Made by a program: the position numbers and the translations under genes. The notes beneath the pieces are model-generated. The model searched no databases, had not been told where the DNA came from, and saw only the letters and a list, made by a program, of their open reading frames with translations. A stretch of DNA of 64,000 nt from Trypanosoma brucei gambiense DAL972 (taxonomy: Eukaryota; Euglenozoa; Kinetoplastea; Trypanosomatida; Trypanosomatidae). Location of the stretch: assembly GCF_000210295.1 (NCBI RefSeq), contig NC_026742.1:1770293-1834292 (forward strand). The letters run 5' to 3'. Position 1 is the first letter of the stretch. The number at the start of each line of letters is the position of its first letter. Below, piece after piece: positions 11,631 through 21,900 of the stretch.

Positions 11631-14600
11631 CTCACAGGCTTTTAAAAGATAAAATTTCCCCCTCAATTTGTTTTTTTTTTCCTCCTCCTTCCTGTTTCCT
11701 TACTTTTGTGTGTGTGTGTGTTATCTGTTGGTGTAACTGCAAACACGCTTTGATCAACTACTATCTGCCTCTGCCTCTGCCTCTTCTTGTCTTTTATTCC
11801 CCTTCCTTCTCTTCTGTTGTTGTTTCCTACTGTCAAAACAGACTGTAAAACAAAAGTCTTTCAACACTAAACGAATATGCTACCGAACACACTTCAACAC
11901 TGCAAATCTAATTTTTTTTAAAAAACGATTCCTCCAAAATGTCAAAAACAAAAGCATATATAAACATATATATATATATATATGTTCATGTACGCATAAG
12001 GAAGCGAGAAGGAAGGAGCAATAAAGTCAAAATATCACAAAAGTGTGCAATCCACATGTTTAAAGAAATTATATATATATTAATCACGTACTCTCCGTTG
12101 GTTGCACAGCGAAAGTCTGGAAACACCAGCAAACTGGCAGCAGCGCATAAGATACTGCGACGTAATTTAACAAAGATAACTTTTACCGCCATCCTTGGTG
12201 AATAATATAATCCTTTAATGGAGAATGAGTTGCAATACTTTCTTTTTCTTCCTTTTTTTAAAAAAAAGGAGCAAAAAATAAAAAAAAATAGGCGGTTCGG
12301 CATTTCTATGGAATCGCCCGCACGCTTTCATATTTAATTTTACCTTTTCCTTCTTTTTTTTTTTGTTTGCTGTTAACTAACAAGCATCAGCGAGGTATCT
12401 ATCTACTTGAAAAACTAATACACTAATACATATACCGCTTGCAATAATTTAGTATATAATATAATATTACCAATAGGAGACAAGAAAAATGGGGAGAAAA
12501 AAGAAAGAAAGAAAAAGGATCCGAAAAAGTGGTGCGGCAACAGTGGTGAGAATAATAATAATAATAGTGGAAAGTAAAAGGTTTATACTTCAATATCCTT
12601 CACATAAGATAAAAAGGAATAAAGCGGAGCCGATGGGTGAAATGGAGGGTGTTGGGTGGAAAATGAGTAAAGTTTTTTTTTAAAAAAAAAAAGTAAATTA
12701 TTTGATAAAACGAAACAACAATAGATAAGAATTTTGTTATCACCGTCAATAGCCAACGAAAACGACAAATCACCAGGGCAAACAAGAATATCATCAAAAC
12801 ATAATCATCAATGAAACAACGGGAATTGATAAAAAGAAGAAGATATATATTTTTTTTTCTGTGAAACAATAATACTGATCGGAGGGGGAAAAAAAAAGAA
12901 AATTCTACACCCCGCAAGGAGTCGCATAAACATAAGTACAACAGAACACAATTATTAATTATTTATCAGAAGCGCCTTTTTTTTTTTTACTAATTACTGT
13001 ATATCATAACAAAAACGAAATTACGCCTCCGAATAAATATAGAAGTATAGGAACAACAATTTTACATCCATCAGTCAAACAAAATGAAATATCTAAAATA
13101 CTGAAGAGAAGAGAAAGTAGAGGTAGAAAAGAAACAAAAGAAAAACGGGTTGCAACCACACTTATAAACAATATTCTCAAATAAAAATATACAAATGTAC
13201 ATATATATATATATTATTTTTTTTTTATATATTTATATATTTATTTAAATATAAATATAAATATATATATATATATGTTTGTGTTACTTACCCTTCATGA
13301 AAGGGGGAAGAGGGGGAGAAATGTGAAGTTAAGACACACCTCCACTCCTCTCTTCTTTTCTGTCCCGCACTCCCCCTTATATGCTGATTTGTTCTGTTCA
13401 TTATATTTATATTTTATACTTTTTACCGTATAATATTGTTTTTTTTTTAATATTATTATTATTATTACTTATTACTTATTATCATTTTGTATCCCTATCT
13501 CTCTGAAGGGAAATACGTAGAAGTTAAGAGAAGGGAGAAACCGTTTTTTTTCTTCTTCCCACACATATAAACACACACACACAAATAACAACAACAAAAA
13601 ACAGCCAGAACAGAACAAAGCACAGCACATCACAGCAGAACAAAACAAAACAAAACGGACCAAAATACGAAGAAAAGAAAAAAATGGAAATGCCCAACGC
13701 GAGAAGAGGAAGACAAAACAAAAACAAAAATGAAGTCACAAACGTGAGAAAATTTGTTGAAGGAGACGGAGTTTTCAAAAGAAAAAAAAAGAAGAATTAG
13801 GAGGAGGAGGGGAGGGGGGAATAAATGTTAAAGCAGAAAGTGGCAAAATATGATATGATATAAAAAAAGGGGGGGAAAGAGAAAGGTAATCATACATAAC
13901 AATAAACAGAGGCATATAAATGTGAATATGAATATGAATATGAATGTGGTACCGAGAAAGGAAGAAATTCAAAAGTTGAAACATAAAAACAGAAGAAGAA
14001 AAAAGGAACGTAAAATTCATTGCGTCCACAAAGGGCAAACTAACTCGTGCATGAGCACTTTTTATTTATGTGTGTTTATGTGTGTGTGCTTGTATGTAAG
14101 TTTATTCTCGTTTTACAAACCTTTGCTATATATTTTTTTTCCTTAGCTTTTCCTATGCTTCCTCACCCCCACCATACACACACGCCCACACACCAACCCC
14201 CCCCAAAAAAAAAAAAATCGCCTCCTTCTCATTCATTTGCCTCAGCTCAATTCATTTCGTACACAAACATGTAAATATATAAACATATATATTTACATAT
14301 TAAATTATTATTTATTTACTTATTTTCATAAAGTTATAACAAAAAAAAAAGCCCTCATATGAAAACGCGTTAACGTCATCCCCATTTCTTCCATTTATAC
14401 CCAATTGTTCTTTTTCTCTCCCTTTCTCTCTCTCTCTCACACATATATATATATACATACCGTCAAGCAGGAGAGAGGGGGAAGAAAAAAAAAAGATAAA
14501 CAAAAAGTGAAAGCAAAAATAAAAATAAAAGTGAAGCTTAATTCTTTTTTTTTAAAAAAAAAAAGAAATTAAACAAATAAACCACCCAATTCATTCATTC

Positions 14601-16162
14601 ATTCATTCAGTGGCAAAAGGATAACCCAATTACATATAACATATGGAATATAATATATAATATATAATGCGAATGAACGGGTAGTAATGGCATGTGACTG
14701 TGTATATATGTGCAAAAATCAATGAGCGAAAACAACTGAGTAAAAAAAAAAAAGAAAAAAATGAATGAGTGACGAGTAATGGGAGGGGGGATGGAAAAAG
14801 GAGCGGTAATAACAATACAATAGTAATAATAATAATTATTATTATTATTACTATTGGAAGAAAAAGAAAAAGAGACAATAATGAAAGGACAACAAAGAGC
14901 ATGCGCGAGGGAAGATGAAAAAGAAAGAAAGAATAAAAAATGAATAACTCCGTGCTATTCTATGCAAAAAAAAAAATAAAATAAGAAAACAAAATATTAA
15001 TATTAATAAACGCACTAATAAATAATCAATTAAAAAAAAGGGAAGGAAAAAAAAAAGAATCACAATTTCCTTCTTTTCTTTATTACTTACCTTTTCTTCA
15101 CTCATTTCTCTTTGCTTCCTCACTTTTGTTTTTCTTTTTGCTTCTTCCTTCGCTTCTGCTGCTTCATTTCCCGCACACACAAACGCAGACACAAAAAAAC
15201 ACATCATCTTCAGAATCAGCACCAGCACTAGCACCAAAATAGAAATCAATCAACAAAAAAATTCTTTCCCCCTCCTCCTTATTTGATTTTATCTCTCATT
15301 TTATTATTTTATTTTATTTTTTTTAAAAAAAAAAGAACACACAAACTCAAGCGGATAAAAACCATCTCATCTCCCATTAAATCCCCTCTTCCACTCCAAC
15401 AACTTCATCCTTATAATTTTTTTCTTTTTTTTTTGTACCTCTTCATTTGTTTCATTTATTCATATTCCATTTCTCCGTTTTTAGACTTTTATTCCCCCTA
15501 ATTTCTCCTCTTAAAGAAAAAGAGAAGAAAAAAAAAGTGAAATGAATCTAACACTATTCATTGGTTCGATACTCCACTAATCCCATTTTATTTTTTATTT
15601 TTTATTTTTCGGTGGCATGTAAGACACAGGAATAAACAAACAGAGGATATTAATGTCTTGCTTTTATTGTTTCTCTCTTTAGAAACGATTTTTTTTTTTT
15701 TGCTTTACCAAAAGATAAAACGAAAGATCAAAAATTTTTTTAACAAAAAAAAAAACGAACATCATGAAGCCAAAAAAAAAAAAAGAAACTGCTACAACGG
15801 AAAAGAGAAAAAAAAGATAAAGAGAAAAAGTTAAAGAAGGTAAAATGCGTAGACGTCGCACAAAATAGCCAAGACGGACGTTAAATCACTTTCTCTTCCA
15901 CTACGACACGAAATCAGACAAACGTGTGATATGAAAACGAAGAATTGAAAACACAAACATAAACATACGCATACAAAACACCCACCAAACCTCTTCTTAA
16001 CAAATTGAAATAGCCGACACGACATTTAAGGGAGGGAGAAAGCAGCAAAGTAACGCAAACTAACACAAACAGTAACAGAAACATTAAATACAAAAACACA
16101 ATTCACCCAACCACACACAAATGTCTCCCCCTTCTTCCCAACCCCTCCATCATTATCATTCT
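11631..16162. other. 4.5-kb AT-rich spacer, largest gene-free stretch
   Basis: Holds the 5' flank of the SNX gene and the 3' flank of the USP gene. It is built of alternating purine-rich and pyrimidine-rich blocks on the plus strand: purine-rich about 12480-13150, 13530-14010, 14470-15060 and 15510-15850; pyrimidine-rich about 14030-14260 and 15060-15500. There are (TA)n tracts near 11970, 13200 and 13260 and a C8A13 run at 14197-14217. T-tract/A-tract palindromes sit at 11912-11925, 12253-12267, 12673-12692, 14544-14564 and 15317-15334. One GC-richer island near 12085-12200 contains a weak small-ORF candidate. No tRNA, snRNA or retroposon recognised. Confidence 0.7.
11986..12192 (-). CDS. 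Possible small ORF of 68 aa, unrecognised
   Basis: An ATG-initiated frame of 68 codons. Its first ~37 codons (12085-12192) lie in an island clearly richer in GC than the surrounding AT-rich spacer and use mixed codons rather than homopolymer-derived ones. The second half runs into TA-rich DNA and is hydrophobic. I recognise no family. No strong pyrimidine tract precedes it. It could be a short membrane peptide, a decayed gene fragment, or chance. Confidence 0.18.
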   Translation of the reverse strand: MAVKVIFVKLRRSILCAAASLLVFPDFRCATNGEYVINIYIISLNMWIAHFCDILTLLLLPSRFLMRT

Positions 16163-17500
16163 TCAAAAAAAAGTTGGTTCAACCTGAGGTACCTCTGCAT
16201 AAAAGAGAATATACGCCTTCTCAAGTTCTTGCATTACATCAACAGACCGCGAAGGTGTAATTGCTCCATCATTACAAAGGTACCACTCGCCAAACGCCAC
16301 ACGCACATAACTTGTGTAATGTCCAGACATCTCCGTACCGCTATGCATCAATACGCCATACAAACTATATCGCAATGATTTCTCCCCACCTGTCATGAAG
16401 GTTTCGGGGTATATGACATTTACAAGATTCTTCTTCCCATACTCGTCAAATCGTTTCAAATGCAAGACTAATAACTTTGGCCATTGCCTCACGACAACAC
16501 ATCGGCTTCCCGAGCGAAGGCGTTTGCATCGTGAGCAGTAAATACGATTACTTCCATCCATTTTCTCCGCTTTACCTTCCACAAAGTTAGCCTGAAGAAT
16601 GGCCTCAAGATTGGCACCAAATGGCATTTCGTGTCCTATAGGTAATGAAAGATCCAAAAACGCTTCAAAGGTCCTTGAAGAATTTTCGCAGCTGTTACAG
16701 AAACAAGTCCCAAGCGTGGTTCCCCCAAAGAGATCGTAAATGGGAGATTTGTCGAAACATGCGAACTGATCACGCCACATCCCGAACGCTGTCTCCTCAT
16801 CCTCCTTGCCAACATAACCCATATCATCAATGTGCAACTTAGCGCGAGGTGCGGTATTCATTTCATTGTGCACTACCGAAAGGAAGGTTCTAAGAAACTC
16901 ATGCGCATCCGCTTGAGTGAAATCCTTAAATTCATCATTGTACTTCGCTGCTTCGGATTTGAAGGTAACGAGAAATTCCTTTGGGTCCCCTTCCGACATC
17001 CTAAAGAAGTTCAGCATCGCCGCCGCTGCCGGATGTGATTCAGCATTCAACTGGCACTGCTCTAAGGCGAGAGCCAACGACGGGCTCTGTCGAAGACACT
17101 GCACCACCGAATTCATATAACATGTGTTACCTAAGTTTGGAAGCGGAATTGGCAGTGGCCACATGAGATGTTTTGGCAACGCCGAAACACGGATGTGCGG
17201 CCTAGGCACCTCTAGATGAACATCAAATTCGACTGAAGGCGGGCGTGGGATTCTATCTTTCCTAATCGGACTAGTCGGTCGGCTACGGGACGGCCGCCGG
17301 GTGTTTCCACGCGCCAGCTGAAGATCCGCCAACGAAAACAACTGAGAGTCAGTTGTGTCAGTCCGCTGCAATGTACTTTTCTCACGTGGGAGTGCAGTAC
17401 TATCGCTTACAGCAGTGTGCCGGGGGTATAAATGCGGCAGTTGATGTTCCGACACCTGTGACATCACCGCAGGGACAACACCGGGAATCTCCGCACGCAT
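16163..17500 (-). CDS. Ubiquitin carboxyl-terminal hydrolase (USP family)
   Basis: This 445-aa cysteine protease probably removes ubiquitin from conjugates. The Cys box LGNTCYMNS holds the catalytic C127. The His box SGHYTSY holds H394, followed by the YLCNDGAIT segment with N410/D411. Two CxxC pairs (CFCNSC, YCSRC) fit the structural zinc site in the fingers, and the LHLKRF motif is typical of the family. The N-terminal ~110 residues are Ser/Arg/Pro-rich and probably disordered. The open frame continues upstream to a TTG at 17614, but a candidate splice acceptor at 17598-17599 falls inside that extension. The first ATG after it is 17500, which I take as the start. Family call is firm; the substrate is unknown. 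Confidence 0.93.
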   Translation of the reverse strand: MRAEIPGVVPAVMSQVSEHQLPHLYPRHTAVSDSTALPREKSTLQRTDTTDSQLFSLADLQLARGNTRRPSRSRPTSPIRKDRIPRPPSVEFDVHLEVPRPHIRVSALPKHLMWPLPIPLPNLGNTCYMNSVVQCLRQSPSLALALEQCQLNAESHPAAAAMLNFFRMSEGDPKEFLVTFKSEAAKYNDEFKDFTQADAHEFLRTFLSVVHNEMNTAPRAKLHIDDMGYVGKEDEETAFGMWRDQFACFDKSPIYDLFGGTTLGTCFCNSCENSSRTFEAFLDLSLPIGHEMPFGANLEAILQANFVEGKAEKMDGSNRIYCSRCKRLRSGSRCVVVRQWPKLLVLHLKRFDEYGKKNLVNVIYPETFMTGGEKSLRYSLYGVLMHSGTEMSGHYTSYVRVAFGEWYLCNDGAITPSRSVDVMQELEKAYILFYAEVPQVEPTFF

Positions 17501-18961
17501 CAGAAATAACCCCCCACCACACCACACCCGTCGTTTGTTGCGTTGGTAATGCCGTGCACGAGGGCAGATGGAACAGAAACGGTAGTGGTAGGGACTTCTA
17601 CGAAAGACGAACAAAAGGAGCCCCAGTAATGGAAGATTTTCTCGTTGCCACTCCTCTCACTTGGGTTGAAGAGCAGCAGTGACACAACCAACTACACACA
17701 CACACAGACGCACAGGCAGACAAACACACACGAACCGCAGGCGAGTTCCACAACGCACGAGGTACACACAACCTTCACCGATTTCCCAAATTTCCCCCTT
17801 CCCCCAATTCTACCTTCTCTGCTTCCTCTTTTCTTTCGCCACTTCTCCTTGTGTGCGTGTGTGCGTGTGTGTGTGTCGCAATCAACGGGTGCCCCAAGTC
17901 AGGTTGAGGGCCCCCCGTCTGTACTATTACTAAAGTGCTTGACACGGTGAAAGTGTGTCCGTAGACGGTCAGGTCAACTCCTCTTGGAGGGTCTGGTTCC
18001 CCCTATCTTCCGCTTAATGAGAACCTTCCCCTTGTAAAACAAACATAATAATGATAGTGAAGAGGAAAAGGAAGAAGAAAAAGAGAAGAGGATCAGTGAC
18101 CTAGTTGGCTGGTTGGTGTGATACATTTCCCCACGTCCTTCTCTTCATCCAAGGAATACACCCAACATATGTGCATGTATGCATGTATATATACAAGTGC
18201 AGTGAAAGGGCAACAGTCATGCACACGTTTATGTGTCTAATATTATACACACCCGAAAACAGAGGGGGTGCTTGAGTAATGAGAGGAGCAAAGACAACAC
18301 TTTAACCATATCTTCGTAGGTATGTAAAGATATATGTAATCTCATATATGCATCTCTGTGCTTTCGCGCATGTTATTGTGGCGTTGCCGTGAAAAAAAAA
18401 AAAATTTAAAAAAGATACTTACCGGAGCCAGATAAGGTACAATCAAATGCACAAAACAGGAGCACACACAAATATATACCCTGAAACGAACGGAGGAAAC
18501 ACTATATACATGGGGCACATATGTGTGATTACCATTTACGTAAACAGAGGTGGACACCATGGTGAAAACAGCTACACCAATTTTATTGAATCAATGTTTT
18601 GTTTTCGTTTCCACACCTCACTCTTCTAAACATCGGTATTGGACAGTTGGGACGTAGTTCTGCTTCTCATAATATGAAACCTGCGAACCTTAGAACTGCT
18701 TTCTCCAAAACACCCTATTGCTGCTGTTGTTGCTTTTTTGTGTGTCAACTTTGCCGTTTTATTTTTTTCCCACAATCTCATGCCGGACATGAAGCTACGC
18801 GAAGGCAGAACCACGATCTACTGTGAGAGACAACCATGCGAGGAAGGGAATGAAGCCTTGAAACCACAGGAAAGACATGATTAGCAGCTCCATTCAAACC
18901 ATTTTTCCCTCCTGCTTCCTCTATTTCTTTTCTTTCTCTAATTATTACTCTCCCGTTCCCG
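17501..18961. other. 1.5-kb spacer between LRR/WD40 and USP genes
   Basis: 5' flank of the USP gene and 3' flank of the LRR/WD40 gene. A CA-rich run (about 17694-17732) and a GT-rich run (about 17850-17878) on the plus strand are complementary and could pair. Small open frames are not supported. An A13TTTA6 tract lies near 18390-18415. Confidence 0.65.
17598..17622 (-). promoter_or_regulatory. Candidate spliced-leader acceptor of the USP gene
   Basis: On the minus strand a pyrimidine tract (about 17601-17620) runs into an AG at 17599-17598. There is no ATG between this AG and the ATG at 17500. The site lies inside the non-ATG extension of the open frame and so decides the start. Predicted by eye only. 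Confidence 0.5.
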
Positions 18962-21900
18962 TTATGTCGCCGGACTCCACATGCGTAACATCGTTAACCG
19001 GCCCGTCGGGTCACCAATTACCACCGCCGCGGCCTTATCGCTAGGCTCTGTAGCCACATCCCAAGCAGTAATTTCACATTCATGAACAAACTCAGCATCA
19101 GCCACGCCTTCTATGACCTCATCTTCAGGTTCTTCTTCCATTAGTTCAATGCTCTCTCCTTGCATTTCATCTACAGTGTCATCGTCAGGCACGGGAAAGG
19201 GCATATGCTTCCTTGGAAGCACCCAAAACTTCAACTGCTTGTCGTTGCCCAAGGCGAAAATGCCATCGTCACCCCACTTGAAGCGTAACCCGCTCACAGT
19301 GGGTAAAGCGGAATAGCGGAATGCGCTGAAGTGATTTGTTGGCGTCACCGCGAGAACATCCACAGCCGCATCTCCAACTTGTCGTATCCGTGACCACGGA
19401 AGACGGTAGACTGCAACGGATCCATCTTCAAGGCCGGCCGCCACCATCCGCTCATTTGAGGAGAGTTGGTACACTACGTGATTGCAAGAGCTCACCAATA
19501 CGGCCACTTCCCGCCCCGCTTCCACATCGCACAACCGCAGTTGCCGGGGTGGTGGCAAATGTCCGCTGGCTGTTGGAGGGAATGGTGCTGGGTAAAGAAG
19601 AAAGTGGGTACAGGAGCGAATCATCTTTCCGGATTCTACGCTGAAGGGAAGGCTAAAGGTTCTCTCCTTTTCGAAGGCATTGCGTGCAGTACTCAATTGC
19701 CACATTATTACAACATTGTGACAAACACTGTAGAATATTTCGTCCTCAGACCTATGCGGCAACACGGTAGTGAAGCCTCGTATCCTGTTGATGTCTGCCA
19801 TCTCGCATTTTTCCAAGAAATGGCGCTGATCCACATCCAGTACAACAGAAGTTTTTTCTGTGTCGTAAGCGCGAAGGTAGAGATCCTCAGTGGTTACTAA
19901 GTAGAAACGGCCACGGGCAGAGAAGGCCACAGAAGTCAGAGGTGCTCCAAAAGTGCCGCCATCGCACCGGGAGACGATGTTCATCTCCGCACTGTCATAG
20001 ATTAGTAACGTACGGTCGTGACAAACTGTGGCGTGGTAAGCTCCCGTTTCGCACCACAATAAACTTTCCACAGCAGACGGCGAGCGCCTCACCTGCACTT
20101 CTACAGCACCCGTAACAGGATGTACCGCGCAGATACTGCGATCGGCACTAGCGGTGATAATACGTTTACCGCGTGAGGGAATACAGCAAGCGGTAATCGT
20201 CCTCTGATGAATTTGTTTTTTCGCTGAAAGGGCCATAGTGGTGAAAAACGATAGGCGGCGCTGGCGGAGTGGGCAGGTGATGGTTAGCATTTGAGTAACG
20301 TACGCTCTCGCATCCATTGAAACGTATGGGTACCGGTTTCCACTTTCAATCGCTGTCCCAACCACCAGGTGTGGATACTTGGTTAATTTTGAGTTATGCT
20401 GCCGCAAAAAGTATATGTAGTCGCGTAGACGAAGAATTGATGTTGGTTTCTGGCGGGTGGTTACATCAACATCTTCGTCGAATGTATATTCACCAACTTC
20501 ATAGGACTCATGGAAGGAATTAAAGGCACTGATGAGCTCCCTTACCAGATGGTAACCGAGTGAATTACGGTATACAACCATCAAATAGGGCATGGTTAGC
20601 ACGACGCGGTGTATGACGTGAGCTTCCTGCGCCTCCACAGCGTGGTACGGTAGTTCCTTTACCGCCGTTCGCTCGAACGGATTTGTTGATGATAGTCCAA
20701 GAAGCACCTCCCCTTTCTCACGCCCAAGAACCTCGTGCACCACATCATGATAACAACGCAACAGCATACCGTGCCACACCTTGTAATCGCTCTCGCTTCC
20801 CTCCTCCAGAACATCTTCGCGTTTAATCAGCTCGCGGAATGCGCGTGACCGTATACAGACACGAACGTTAAGAGCGTTTCCACCTTCTGTTCCAATGTTA
20901 CATACTGTGCCACTGTAAATCAAGGGCCTCATCATGCGAATTAAGCGGTTAAAACGCGTGCAGGTCAACTGTAACATGGCACGCAGTTGGGGTTCATGAA
21001 TACCCCATCGGGAACAAACGAGCAAACGCGTGCACTTTCGGATAAGGGCCGTGCCAAAGCTATCGTTCAGTTTGTCATAGACCTGTTGCACCATACCATC
21101 AACTGTGCCGGGTAGTGAAACCTTTATTGCATGTGTCCCCAGACCAGGTGCCTCATTAAAACTGCGTAGCACATCTACAACCTGTAAAACATACTCTGGG
21201 CACAGTGCTTGCTCCTTCTGACGAATCAACATAAAGTCATCGTCCGACAGGGTCACACCAATTCTTCCCATGACCTCAGGTCGAAGCATATCATCAAAAT
21301 CATTAGGCGTCATGTTACCCACTGGGAGGAACTCTACGCTGTCTTTGCCACGTGTTTGCAATTGTTTGTACAGTGTGGAATCCGTCTCACATCCCAACAC
21401 CAGTCGTACGTTGCGGGACAAACAATACGGCAAACAAGCGAAAGCACCAGGTCGTAGAGCTGGCGCTTCCCAAACGTCTTTCCCAGTTTTCTCGCACATC
21501 CTTAGTGCCGTGCACGGTTCTACGGGCGCAATGACATTATCTATTCCATCTAGAATAACAACAGTAATAACTTTTTCATTTCCATCGGACTTAGCATCGC
21601 CGTTGCCGTTAAGTTGCTCAGCCATCTTTCCCTTTTCTGTTATGGTATCCAAAAACAGTTTTTGAAGCCGACCCAAGTCCACCTCACCGATCGCTGATCG
21701 ATACACCTCCTGATTAGGATACAACTGGTGAATAATGGTACATATAATATTGCGGAGCTCTGTGGGCTCCTCTGTCAGCAGAGCAGAGTGCGTCGTGTGG
21801 TACGCTACACGGCATTTCTGCGCGCTTTTCGTCAGTAGTCCCCACGTGAATGATGAAATGAGTTCACTGACTGCACTGATGTCTGCACTATGCAACAACA

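Noticed and set aside
14851..15249. 132-codon minus-strand frame
   Set aside because: Homopolymer-derived K/E and F/L runs; no coding character.
15560..15580. GGTTCGATACTCC resembling a tRNA B box
   Set aside because: Has an extra base, no A box at proper distance and no acceptor-stem pairing.
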